Assembly: GCA_016713245.1 (NCBI GenBank)
Contig: JADJPM010000005.1
Coordinates: 558,001-622,000 of the forward strand
Reading direction: 5' to 3'
Source of the DNA: Verrucomicrobiaceae bacterium
Lineage (GTDB): Bacteria; Verrucomicrobiota; Verrucomicrobiia; Verrucomicrobiales; Verrucomicrobiaceae
DNA length: 64,000 bases
Program-made: the position numbers and the translations under genes
Notes under the pieces: model-generated
Database searches by the model: none
What the model saw: only the letters and a program-made list of their open reading frames with translations
What the model was told of the DNA's origin: nothing
Part shown: positions 51,835 to 59,898 of the stretch, piece by piece
Layout: each line of letters begins with the position of its first letter
How positions within the stretch are numbered: the stretch's first letter is position 1

Positions 51835-52755
51835 GTGAATCAGGCTTTCGTACTCGGCGCGGGCCTCGGCGAGCGGTTGCGTCCTTTGACGGAGCAGCTC
51901 CCGAAGCCGCTCATCCCCGTCTTCCACCGTCCGCTCATCACGCATGCTTTTGATCATCTGCATGCGGCCGGTGTGCGGCGTCTCGTTGTCAATACGCACC
52001 ACCTTCCAGGCGAATACGACAAGGCCTTTCCCGGCCATCGCTACCAGGACATGCCCATCGCCTTTCGCAATGAAAGCCCCGTGCGCCTCGAAACCGCCGG
52101 CGGCATCGCCAATGTGCGCGACCTGCTCCACGACGAGCCTTTCCTCGTCTATAACGGCGACATCCTCACCGACATCCCGCTCGCGCCACTGATCGAGGAG
52201 CACCAGCGCAGCGGTAACATCATCACGCTCGCCCTGCGCAGCCACGGGCCTGCTTTGCACATCGCCTACGATGCCGCCGGGCAACGCATCACCGACATCC
52301 GCAACAAGCTCGAAACCGGCGATGAAGGCACGCACCTCTTCACCGGCATCTACGCCTGCTCACCCGCCATCCACGACTGGCTCACGCCGGGCAAGGTCGA
52401 GTCCGTCATCCCGATCTTCCTCGAAATGATCCGTCGCGGCGTCAAAGTGGGCGCGGTGGTGCTCGATGAAGGTCAGTGGTGGGATCTCGGCAGCCGCACG
52501 CAATACCTCGCGGCTCACGCCGCGCTCAATGGCATGCACGGCCCGGCGATTCATCCCGAGGCCCACGTCGCCCCCGATGCCGTCCTTCGCCGCACAAACG
52601 TCATCGGCCCAGGAGCCACCGTCGAACCCGGCTGCTGGCTGGAAGACTGCATCCTCTGGCCTAATGCCAAAGTGGTGACCGGAGCACGCCTCACCCGATG
52701 CATCGTCCGCTCTCACATCACGGCGGCGGGCACGTTTGAAGACGTCGATTTCTAA
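51835..52755 (+). CDS. Sugar nucleotidyltransferase (MurU/GMP-like), GTG start
   Basis: The 306-residue protein has the NTP-transferase motif AFVLGAGLGERLRPLTEQLPKPL, here split as LGAGLGERLRPLT and LPKPLIPV, then FLVYNGDILTDIPL and a C-terminal left-handed beta-helix (HPEAHVAPDAVLRRTNVIGP). Such enzymes activate sugar-1-phosphates with UTP, CTP or GTP for envelope polymers. I chose the GTG at 51835 because AGGTAGGA lies 8 bases upstream and the motif then begins within six residues; a TTG at 51799 is the alternative. The exact sugar is not determinable. A terminator follows. Confidence 0.88.
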   Translation: MNQAFVLGAGLGERLRPLTEQLPKPLIPVFHRPLITHAFDHLHAAGVRRLVVNTHHLPGEYDKAFPGHRYQDMPIAFRNESPVRLETAGGIANVRDLLHDEPFLVYNGDILTDIPLAPLIEEHQRSGNIITLALRSHGPALHIAYDAAGQRITDIRNKLETGDEGTHLFTGIYACSPAIHDWLTPGKVESVIPIFLEMIRRGVKVGAVVLDEGQWWDLGSRTQYLAAHAALNGMHGPAIHPEAHVAPDAVLRRTNVIGPGATVEPGCWLEDCILWPNAKVVTGARLTRCIVRSHITAAGTFEDVDF

Positions 52756-52759
52756 AACA

Positions 52760-52798
52760 AACCACCCGCGGCCTCTCGGTCGCGGGTGGTTGGCTTTT
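52760..52798 (+). terminator. Intrinsic terminator between convergent genes
   Basis: An 11-bp perfect stem AACCACCCGCG (52760-52770) with CGCGGGTGGTT (52781-52791) has a 10-nt loop. GGCTTTT follows. It ends the nucleotidyltransferase gene and may also act on the opposite strand, where TTTGTTTT follows. Confidence 0.82.
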
Positions 52799-52818
52799 GG
52801 ATTCAAAGACGCTTTCGC

Positions 52819-55263
52819 TTACTTCTTCCCACCCGCGGCTTCCTGGCGGAGCTGCTCAAGGCGTGAGAGCGGCTTCGGCGCGGCTGGAGCAGCGGGCTTA
52901 GGCTCTTCCTTCGGCTTGGCTGCAGCCACGACGGGTGCAGCAGGAGGAGGAGGAGCTTTGCGAGGGGCATCAATGCGCAGGGTGGAGCCGAGAGCGATGC
53001 GATGCGTGGTGGTGCCGCCTGTGACGGGCACATCGACACGCACGAAAAGATTGCCCTGTTTGCCCACGGGGGATTTGTCCGTGGTCTTGACCTTGAAGGA
53101 GACTTCCTTGGTATCCTTCGTGATCTCAGCCGCTTCGATTTGAATGGTATCCGGCACGCCGAGCACCTGGGCTTTGGCCTTGCCTTCAAAGGGCTTCAGA
53201 TGCTCCAGCTTGGCCACCATGACGGATTCCTTGCCCTGCTCCACGGCGACAAGCGGAATGGCAGGCGCGGTGAGATGCGCGGTGGTCGTGGCGACCTCGG
53301 TGAAGGGGCTGGCGTTGTAGATGCGGCCATTGCCACCATCCACTTCACCCATGACCGTGTAATTCCATTTACCATCCGTGACAGCAGCGTTGGCATCGAG
53401 GTTGAAAACACATTCGTTTTGACCTTCGGGGATGGTTTGCTCCCCCAGGCAGCTCACGCCGGGGGATTTCCAGATCATGAACACGCGGATGGCATTCTTG
53501 AAGCCTTCCTTCCGCTTCGCCACGACCTTCAAATCGAGCACGCCATTGGCCACGAGCGGCACAGTGGGCTTTTCGATGCTCAGCGAGTAGGGAGCTTCGT
53601 CGATGACGGCCACGGGAAGCTTGTCCTCGATTTCAGTGTAATAGACGACGTTGCCATTGCGCACGATGTCGAACTCCTGGCGCAGCTTGCCGGTGATCTT
53701 CGTGTTTGGGTCCACGGGATTGAGCTTCACCGGCACGGTCTGGTGGCCGAGCGGAGCATCCGCAGCGGCTTCAAAGAGCAGCGGCACATTGCCGAGATCC
53801 TTCGGTGCCATCTCGGTGAGGAGTTTCACGCCTTGTGGAAGGCCTGTGGCATCGAATTTGAAGTCGCCGCCAATATTCACGCGGGAAATGTTCACCAGCG
53901 TGGCGTAGCGGCCGCCCTTCGGCACGGCGATGAACTGGCGGTAGTGCGTGTCATTGACCGTGAACTGCGGCGAGGAGAAGAAGAGCTCCGGCTCGGCGGC
54001 GATGAGTTCGAGGCGATACACATAGTTCGGCCCGCCGCGTTCGAGGTGATCGGCCACACGAACGAAATAATTTCCATCGGCGGGGATGGCGACCTTGAAC
54101 TTGCTATCGAGACGTCGGCGACCACCACCATCGTCATTGCCACTGAGGCTGCCGCCTTTTTCGTTGTACACATTCACCACGCTATCGAGCGGGGAGCCGA
54201 GGCTCTGGGCAAAGGCTTGCAGTTCCAGCGTCATGCCCTTTTTCAGCGGCAGCTTGAAGAAATCCACATCACCGGGCTTCTCGATGACGCCGTTGAGGGC
54301 GATGGGCTCGCCAGCGGCCGGCGAGGCCTTGGCCTGTTCGTCGTTGGGCTCCACTTCGAGGGCGTTGTCGAAGTTCACGAGGCGGAAGGGATTGCCGGAA
54401 GGAGCTGGTTCCTGGGACTTCGAATAGATCATGTAGCCTGGGTCGATTTCGGCGGGCAATTGGGCTTCTTCTTCGAAAGAGCTGTCACGTTCAATGAAAC
54501 GCACTTTCGTCTTCGAACCGATTTTTCCACCGGCGGGATACACCACGTCTGGACGGCGATAGCTGCCCACATGCAGGCGGTAGAAGGAATTGCCGCTGCC
54601 ACGATAGGACGACTCGCGGATCATCACCGTGTAGTCGCCGTCTTCCTCAGCCACATAGGAGCAGTAGCCATCCTGGCGGTGGAGAATGGTGTCATCGCTG
54701 ATGACCTTCTCGAAGCGATCCTTGTCGATCACCGCGAGGAAGGGATCGAAGACGGTGTAGCCGAGGCGAAGGCCGTCCACCTCCACGGAGAGGCGCTGGC
54801 CTTTTTTGAGCGGCACCTTGTAGTAATCCACATCCTCATTGGTGACGAGGCCCTCGACGGTCTGGTTCAGTTGCAGCACCTGCGGCGTCTCGAACTCGCT
54901 GTTCGGCTCCTTTTCATCCACATTCGGAAAGATGCCGACGAAGAACTGGCGGGCATGCGAGATGCCGGTCTTCGTGCGGATGCGCATGAGGTGATTTCCA
55001 GGTGGCACATCGGGAGCGATGGCGATGGTGAGATCCACCTTGTTCTTCTCCACCTTTTCCACGCTCTTCTGCGTAAAGCCGGGTGAGAAGAAGATGAGGC
55101 CCTCGAAATCATCGAGGCGAGTGCCTGTGACGGTGAGCTTCACCTCGGTGCCGCGTTGGCCGCCGTTTGGCTTCGTCGTCGAGAATTCCGGGTAGGAGGC
55201 AAACAGGCTCGCCGAGGAGGCAAAAGCCGCCGTGCCGAGGAGGAAGGTGCGGAGGAGGGACAT
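52819..55263 (-). CDS. Secreted PPC (pre-peptidase C-terminal) domain protein
   Basis: I chose the ATG at 55263, which gives 814 residues with a signal peptide (MSLLRTFLLGTAAFASSASLF). An IPT/TIG-like domain comes first (GGQRGTEVKLTVTGTRLDD), followed by two PPC domains (about 120-230: EKEPNSEFETPQVLQLNQ with VDYYKVPLKKGQRLSVEV; about 300-430: VEPNDEQAKASPAAGEPIAL with VDFFKLPLKKGMTLELQA). Beta-rich modules follow, then a Pro/Ala/Lys-rich tail (KPKEEPKPAAPAAPKPL). No protease domain is present, so it is a binding or structural exoprotein. Very similar architectures are widespread in Planctomycetes and Verrucomicrobia. Confidence 0.88.
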   Translation of the reverse strand: MSLLRTFLLGTAAFASSASLFASYPEFSTTKPNGGQRGTEVKLTVTGTRLDDFEGLIFFSPGFTQKSVEKVEKNKVDLTIAIAPDVPPGNHLMRIRTKTGISHARQFFVGIFPNVDEKEPNSEFETPQVLQLNQTVEGLVTNEDVDYYKVPLKKGQRLSVEVDGLRLGYTVFDPFLAVIDKDRFEKVISDDTILHRQDGYCSYVAEEDGDYTVMIRESSYRGSGNSFYRLHVGSYRRPDVVYPAGGKIGSKTKVRFIERDSSFEEEAQLPAEIDPGYMIYSKSQEPAPSGNPFRLVNFDNALEVEPNDEQAKASPAAGEPIALNGVIEKPGDVDFFKLPLKKGMTLELQAFAQSLGSPLDSVVNVYNEKGGSLSGNDDGGGRRRLDSKFKVAIPADGNYFVRVADHLERGGPNYVYRLELIAAEPELFFSSPQFTVNDTHYRQFIAVPKGGRYATLVNISRVNIGGDFKFDATGLPQGVKLLTEMAPKDLGNVPLLFEAAADAPLGHQTVPVKLNPVDPNTKITGKLRQEFDIVRNGNVVYYTEIEDKLPVAVIDEAPYSLSIEKPTVPLVANGVLDLKVVAKRKEGFKNAIRVFMIWKSPGVSCLGEQTIPEGQNECVFNLDANAAVTDGKWNYTVMGEVDGGNGRIYNASPFTEVATTTAHLTAPAIPLVAVEQGKESVMVAKLEHLKPFEGKAKAQVLGVPDTIQIEAAEITKDTKEVSFKVKTTDKSPVGKQGNLFVRVDVPVTGGTTTHRIALGSTLRIDAPRKAPPPPAAPVVAAAKPKEEPKPAAPAAPKPLSRLEQLRQEAAGGKK

Positions 55264-55367
55264 GGGGGTGTTTTTGGGGTCGGGCAAAATACGGGCTTCC
55301 GCACGGAAAATTGCGTTCAGGGGCAAAGTTTGGCGGAAGAGCCTTCAGAGGGCAAACGAGGGGGGAT

Positions 55368-55661
55368 TCACCCTTGGCGGGGCAGTCGATCCGCCGCCTC
55401 TGCAGGCAGCTCCACCATCTTTTGCCTCCCACCAGCTCCGCGAAGCAGGGTGATGCTGCCTTTGGGCACCTCGAGTTCCTTCGAGAGGAAGCGCACGAGC
55501 TCTTCATTGGCTTTTCCATCCACCGGCGGAGCCGCCAGCTTCACCAGCAGCACCGGGCGACCTTTCTCATCTGCCGTCCAGCCAGCGAATTCAGACTTTC
55601 GGGCATTCGGAGAGACTCGCAGGGCCAGTTGGGTAGGGGGACTCATTGGCCAAACCTTCAT
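55368..55661 (-). CDS. YggU/DUF167 family protein
   Basis: The 97-residue protein has the DUF167 pattern LRVSPNARKSEFAGW, VLLVKLAAPPVDGKANEEL, VRFLSKELEVPKGSI and LLRGAGGRQKMVEL. The fold is small alpha/beta and the function is unknown. The ATG at 55661 overlaps the TGA of the DCC gene (ATGA), implying translational coupling; an ATG at 55646 is possible. The frame ends in a short basic tail. Confidence 0.88.
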   Translation of the reverse strand: MKVWPMSPPTQLALRVSPNARKSEFAGWTADEKGRPVLLVKLAAPPVDGKANEELVRFLSKELEVPKGSITLLRGAGGRQKMVELPAEAADRLPRQG

Positions 55662-56137
55662 GCAAGCATCCGGCGACGCAACTCCGGCGTCGGCATCAAA
55701 CAGGTCTCATGTTTCCCAAACCATCGGTAACGGTTCCGGGCCACGAAGAAGTAGGCCGCATCCCGCAGGCCTCGCGGGATCACCTTGCCCAAAACGGCCA
55801 ATTTCCATGCTCCACCGAGCCGCCGAGCGATCTCGATCACCGCATCACTGGCATGGAAAACCTGCTCACGCGTCACCAGCAGCATCGTATTCGGCGCATC
55901 GGCATCCAGCCCCTGTTCTGCATAAAGCCGCCGGCCCAGTTCGCCCTGGATCGGGGCAAAGTGGATGCGCTCCGCCTGATCATGCGCCACCACGAATCGC
56001 ACGCCACCATCACACAGGTGGCAGAGGCCATCGAAGAGCAGCACGCATTCGCAATCAGTAGGCAGATCAATCACGGCGGGAAGGTAGGGGCGAGGTTCAA
56101 CAAAGGTCAAGCCTTGGTTCCTTGACGAGGCGGCCAT
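55658..56137 (-). CDS. DCC family thiol-disulfide oxidoreductase
   Basis: The 159-residue protein has the DCC signature: LLFDGLCHLCDGGVRFV with Asp and the CxxC pair, then IHFAPIQGE and LLVTREQVFHASDAVIEIARRLG. The C-terminal ELGGAWKL-like and FVARNRYRWFGKHETC segments are also typical. Members are thought to be thioredoxin-like redox proteins; substrates are unknown. The first 20 residues (MAASSRNQGLTF) may be a non-conserved extension. It is coupled to the YggU-like gene downstream. Confidence 0.92.
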   Translation of the reverse strand: MAASSRNQGLTFVEPRPYLPAVIDLPTDCECVLLFDGLCHLCDGGVRFVVAHDQAERIHFAPIQGELGRRLYAEQGLDADAPNTMLLVTREQVFHASDAVIEIARRLGGAWKLAVLGKVIPRGLRDAAYFFVARNRYRWFGKHETCLMPTPELRRRMLA

Positions 56138-56156
56138 CTTGCACGCTTCTTAGCCC

Positions 56157-56399
56157 ATGCCCGTCGATTTCTCTCACCTCCGCCATCTCCTCCAGCACCG
56201 TCTGAACCTCATCGCCGATCACGCGTTTCGAGATCGCGATGCCGCCGCCCACCTCGCCGCCCTGCAAAAAGTCTCCGAAGACCTCACCGCCGAGCATGGA
56301 AAGCTCCGCAGCAGCCTGCCACCACGGCTGAACCATTATTTAACGCAAGCCAGCTACTCGAAGGCGCTGGAGTATCTCTCGAATCCTCAAGGTGAGTGA
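56157..56399 (+). CDS. Hypothetical small helical protein
   Basis: The 80-residue product starts at the ATG at 56157, divergent from the DCC gene with a 19-bp gap. It is entirely helical in appearance (VDFSHLRHLLQHRLNLIADH, then AALQKVSEDLTAEHGKL and YLTQASYSKALEYLS), with no signal or membrane segment. Codon use resembles neighbouring genes, which supports it being real, but I do not recognise a family. It is probably cytoplasmic. Confidence 0.6.
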   Translation: MPVDFSHLRHLLQHRLNLIADHAFRDRDAAAHLAALQKVSEDLTAEHGKLRSSLPPRLNHYLTQASYSKALEYLSNPQGE

Positions 56400-56447
56400 T
56401 TCAAAAAACAGCGTCAAGAAAACCGAGCAGCTTTCTTGATTTCATTT

Positions 56448-56885
56448 TTATAGCGGTCGCAGATTGTTCATCATTTCATCGAAAGAGCCCGCAATTCGAA
56501 CTGCTCCAGATTTGGGCCTTAAAGTTTCTTCACGATCAAAGAAGTAAATAGTGCCCAGGTCCCTTCCTTTAGTTGCCAAGAAAATCTGTGACCCACAAGA
56601 GTCACGTCCTATACAGATAATGCCTCGTTGGTACGCATCTTCCCAATCAAGTGACATACAAGCTAGGTTGAGATCGAACGGGTCTCCCGGCTTCAAAGAG
56701 AACAATACTTCGACGACAGTGCTTGTCGTCTCAAAGTCGAACACTTGTGGAATGGGCATTCCGCCATTGTATTCGAGCATGAAAGCGCGGTAGTCCTCTG
56801 GAAGGCTTAACTTGTGACGCTTTTCGAACGCCTCCAATTCTGAATTTCCAATTTTTGGTCCAGTGTGGAGGATTTTGGATTTCAT
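56448..56885 (-). CDS. SMI1/KNR4 (SUKH) family protein, orphan immunity-like
   Basis: I chose the ATG at 56885, preceded at about 10 bases by AAAGGAAA. The 145-residue protein has the SUKH pattern: an N-terminal helix, LEAFEKRHKLSLPEDYRAFML, EYNGGMPIP, SLDWEDAYQRGIICIGRDSCG and SQIFLATKGRDLGTIYFF, ending with a helix FDEMMNNLRPL. SUKH proteins are typical immunity proteins against polymorphic or contact-dependent nuclease toxins. No toxin gene is visible nearby. The DNA is clearly less GC-rich than its surroundings. It lies next to the second IS630-type element, which suggests horizontally acquired DNA. Confidence 0.88.
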   Translation of the reverse strand: MKSKILHTGPKIGNSELEAFEKRHKLSLPEDYRAFMLEYNGGMPIPQVFDFETTSTVVEVLFSLKPGDPFDLNLACMSLDWEDAYQRGIICIGRDSCGSQIFLATKGRDLGTIYFFDREETLRPKSGAVRIAGSFDEMMNNLRPL

Positions 56886-56996
56886 CGACAGTTTCCTTTC
56901 AAGTATTCCCAGCTCACTTAAACGAACTCCAAAGGTCATTTTTATGGCTGGTTGAGTACCCGCTGTTTCGCATGGAGGGAGGAACGCTAGAGCATT

Positions 56997-57934
56997 TTAA
57001 ATAATACTATAACCGCAAGAAGCAAAATAACCCATCGCATCTTTGGCTGTGATTTTTGAGAACGCTTTGCTGATGGCTTCATCGAGTTCTTCAGGCGTGC
57101 GTGCTTCGTAACTGCGCAGCAGTGCCTTGATCTTGCTCCACATTTTCTCGATCGGGTTGAGATCCGGCGAGTAGGCCGGCAGGAACTTCACCTCGGCTCC
57201 TACTGCCTCAATCAAGGTGGTTACCCGTGGGCTTTTATGCACAGCGAGGTTGTCCATTACCACGATGTCGCCGCGCCGCAGCGTCGGGCAGAGAACTTCG
57301 CCAACATAGGTGACAAACGCTTCTGTATCCGCCGCTCCTGGCAGGTGCATGCAGGCGGTGGTGCCATCCAGCCGGATGGAGGAGATCATCGTCGTGCTCT
57401 GCCAGCGTCCGCAGGGCGCTGCGGTGTGCAGTCGCTTGCCTCGTGGTGCCCGCCCTCGCAGCCGGGTCATGTTGGTTTTGGCTCCGCTCTCGTCGAGGAA
57501 CACCAGCCGCCAGGGCTCTAGCCCGCCTTGCTTGCGCTTCCACCGCCGCCGCGCTTTGGCGACGTCTTCGCGGTCTTGCTCGGCAGCGCGGAGCGTCTTT
57601 TTTTATATGTCAGCCCCATGTCCACGAGCACATAGTGGATGGCGGGCAGTGTGCACTCCAGTCCGAGCGCGTCGCGTAGCTCGGCCAAGGTCATGTCAGG
57701 CTTGCGCTGGAGTTGTTTGCGAATCGCGATGCGATGCTCGGCCACGATCTTCTTCTTGCGTCCGGCGAGGTGATGTCGAGGCTTGATGCAGCCGGTCTTG
57801 CGCCGCTGCTGGAGCAGCTTTTTGACCATGCCGTAAGAGACGCCAAAGCGCCGGGCGACCTGTTCTTGCGTGCCTTCACCGCGGTCGCAGGTGCTGATGA
57901 TGCGTTGACGAAGATCCAGAGAGAGTGTGGCCAT
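56997..57934 (-). CDS. IS630 family transposase in two frames, probably joined by -1 frameshift
   Basis: The upstream frame begins at MATLSLDLRQRIIS (57934; an ATG at 57970 is the alternative), has the helix-turn-helix region QEQVARRFGVSYGMVKKLL, and stops at 57518. The downstream frame carries the DDE residues in VFLDESGAKTNM, IVVMDNLAVHKS and SPDLNPIEKMW. It has no start of its own except a GTG at 57503, and a TAA lies in its frame just upstream of an A7 run. The frames meet in register at that run with a -1 shift, giving YKKKTLRAAEQ and a protein of about 312 residues. IS630 members commonly use such frameshifting, so this is more likely programmed than a broken gene. Confidence 0.85.
57598..57604 (-). 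other. A7 frameshift site in the IS630-type transposase
   Basis: Seven A on the minus strand follow the codon TAT in frame 0. A shift of -1 here joins the two transposase frames. Either ribosomal slippage or transcriptional slippage could produce it. Confidence 0.7.
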
Positions 57935-58088
57935 GCCTTCCCTTAGCACCAGTTTCCCGACATTCCACATTATTATTTAAACGGCTCTAAAAGAGCCGTG
58001 GGTGTATTCGACGGTGGGTTAGGCGCGAAGAACAGGTTGAAGGGATAAGGCTTTGCTGGCACCACGCTTTTTCAGCCATCGCCGCCAC

Positions 58089-59663
58089 CTACTTCTCCTC
58101 GGCAATCTCCAGACGCGGGAAAAGAGGTGTCGGCGTGCCGAGTTGATGACCGCTGGCAAGTAGTCCCCACTTCAGATCGCTCACGAGGAAGCCTTCCGGC
58201 ATCGTCCAGCCGATCTGAGCACGAGCGACGGCCATGGCGGTGGGCATGATGGGATTCAAAAGCACGCTCACCTGCGTCAGCGCCTCCGCGAGATGGTAGA
58301 GCACGCTGTCGAGACGGGCGGCCTGCTCGGGATCCTTGGCCAGCGAGAAGGGCTTGGTGCTATCGACGAAGGCGTTCGCATGTGAAACGATCCGCCACGC
58401 GGCGGCGATGCCTTCGTGAATGTCCCAGCCGTTCATCTTCTCGATGTAGGCGGGCACCGCCTCGGCCACGGTCTGGCGCAGGGCTTGATTGATCTCGTCA
58501 TCGTAGTCACCGGGCGTGAGCACGCCGCTGCGATACTTCTGCGCCATGTTGATGCTGCGGTTGAGGAGATTGCCAAGGCCGCCAGCGAGCTCCTTGTTGT
58601 AGCTCATGATGATGCGCTCATCGCTGAAATCGGCGTCGTAGCCGGTGGCGATGTCGCGCATGAGGTAGTAGCGCAGACCATCCGGCGTGAAGGTATCCGA
58701 AAGCACATTCGGGTCGATCACATTGCCGAGGCTCTTGCTCATCTTGGCCCCTTTCACGTTCCACCAGCCGTGGACGACGAGTTTGGGCATTTCGGCGTCG
58801 GTAAAGCCGAGGGCATGAAGCATGATGGGCCAGTAAACGGCATGCGCTGGCATGAGGATGTCTTTGCCTATGATTTCGGCGTCTGCGGGCCAGATTTTGG
58901 AAAACTGCGGCAATCCCTGATTGCCGACTTCTTCGGCCAAATAGCCCGCAAAGCTGATGTAGTTGGAGAGAGCGTCGAACCAGACGAAATTGACCGAATC
59001 AGGGTCAAATGGCAGAGGAATGCCCCAACTGAGGCGGTCTTTGGGCCGTGAGATGCAGAGGTCAATGCCGCCGGAGCCTTCGAGGGCGTTGAGCACGTCG
59101 TTGGCGCGGTGGGGTGGGAAAATGAAGTCGGGGTGGCTGCGGATGAAGGTCTTGAGCCATTCGGTATGCTCGCTGAGTTTGAAGTACCAGGCGTCTTCTT
59201 CACGCCATTCGACTTCGCCCCATTCAGGGCCGAACTGGTCATCAGGGCCGCGCTCTTTGTCGGTGAGGAATTGCTCCTGACGCACGCTGTAGTGGCCGCT
59301 GTAGCTTTTTTTGTAGAGCTGACCAGCGTCGTGGAGTTTTTGCAGCATGGCTTGCACGACGCGTTTGTGTTTGTCGTCGGTCGTAGCCGCCCAGCCGTCA
59401 AAGCGGACGTTCAGTTTGTCCCATAGCGCGGTGAAGTGCGCGGTAACGCCATCGACGAACTCCTGCGGCGTTTGCCCAGCCTTTTCGGCGCTCTTTTGCA
59501 CCTTCTGGCCGTGCTGATCCACGCCAGTGAGGAAATAGACTTCACGCCCCTGCAGTCGCTGGAAGCGGGCCATGACATCGGCGAGCACCTTTTCATACGC
59601 GTGGCCGATGTGCGGCGGCGCGTTGGTGTAATCAATGGCGGTCGTGATGTAGAAGGGCTTCAT
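58089..59663 (-). CDS. metG: Methionyl-tRNA synthetase
   Basis: The 524-residue class I synthetase has the HIGH motif as PPHIGHAYEK, the Met-binding WFDALSNYISF region, and the KMSKS motif GAKMSKSLGN near residue 300. The knuckle region reads SGHYSVRQEQFLTDKER with no cysteines, so it is the zinc-free type. The anticodon-binding domain follows; the C-terminal tRNA-binding domain found in some enzymes is absent and the protein ends at about the short-form length. It charges initiator and elongator tRNA-Met. A tRNA-Ser gene lies 72 bp upstream on the same strand. Confidence 0.97.
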   Translation of the reverse strand: MKPFYITTAIDYTNAPPHIGHAYEKVLADVMARFQRLQGREVYFLTGVDQHGQKVQKSAEKAGQTPQEFVDGVTAHFTALWDKLNVRFDGWAATTDDKHKRVVQAMLQKLHDAGQLYKKSYSGHYSVRQEQFLTDKERGPDDQFGPEWGEVEWREEDAWYFKLSEHTEWLKTFIRSHPDFIFPPHRANDVLNALEGSGGIDLCISRPKDRLSWGIPLPFDPDSVNFVWFDALSNYISFAGYLAEEVGNQGLPQFSKIWPADAEIIGKDILMPAHAVYWPIMLHALGFTDAEMPKLVVHGWWNVKGAKMSKSLGNVIDPNVLSDTFTPDGLRYYLMRDIATGYDADFSDERIIMSYNKELAGGLGNLLNRSINMAQKYRSGVLTPGDYDDEINQALRQTVAEAVPAYIEKMNGWDIHEGIAAAWRIVSHANAFVDSTKPFSLAKDPEQAARLDSVLYHLAEALTQVSVLLNPIMPTAMAVARAQIGWTMPEGFLVSDLKWGLLASGHQLGTPTPLFPRLEIAEEK

Positions 59664-59735
59664 GGAAGGCCTTTCATGCCGTTCAGCAGGCGCTCACGCA
59701 AGTGTTCCGTGAGGCCCGGGACTTCCCGGGAAAAA

Positions 59736-59826
59736 TGGCGGAGAGAGAGGGATTCGAACCCTCGGTAGCTGTTAAGGCTACGCATCTTTAGCAAAGATGT
59801 GCTTTCGACCACTCAGCCATCTCTCC
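59736..59826 (-). tRNA. tRNA-Ser (anticodon GCU)
   Basis: On the minus strand the acceptor stem GGAGAGA (59826-59820) pairs with TCTCTCC (59746-59740), followed by discriminator G and an encoded CCA (59738-59736). The anticodon loop TTGCTAA gives GCU (codons AGC/AGU). The long variable arm typical of tRNA-Ser and the TTCGAAT T-loop are present. Total length is 91 nt including CCA. Confidence 0.95.
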
Positions 59827-59898
59827 AATGTTTGCTGCGGCGGTGCCGACTGCGAACGGCGCGTATTTAGCGTTTGCAGGCCCGATGCGTCAAACGAA

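Larger units (their letters stand above)
56990..57987 (-). mobile_element. IS630-type insertion sequence with frameshifted transposase (copy 2)
   Basis: The inverted ends GAGC..TTTAAATAATA (56990 inward and 57987 inward) match at 17 of 19 bases when the flanking TA is included. TA is duplicated at 56988-56989 and 57988-57989. The element is 998 bp and contains a transposase in two frames. An 8-bp inverted repeat ACGGCTCT/AGAGCCGT (57981-57988 and 57992-57999) spans the right junction. Confidence 0.85.

Noticed and set aside
53002..55086. 694-residue plus-strand frame
   Set aside because: Antisense to the PPC-domain protein; no domain and His/Glu-rich composition typical of a shadow.
57503..57970. 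Reading IS copy 2 transposase as two independent genes or a pseudogene
   Set aside because: The frames join exactly at an A7 run with a -1 shift, and the second frame has no credible start, so one frameshifted transposase explains the sequence better.
59715..59730. CCCGGG-ACTT-CCCGGG hairpin next to the tRNA gene as a terminator
   Set aside because: On the minus strand the T-run precedes the hairpin instead of following it, so it does not fit an intrinsic terminator for the tRNA; it may be chance or a processing structure.
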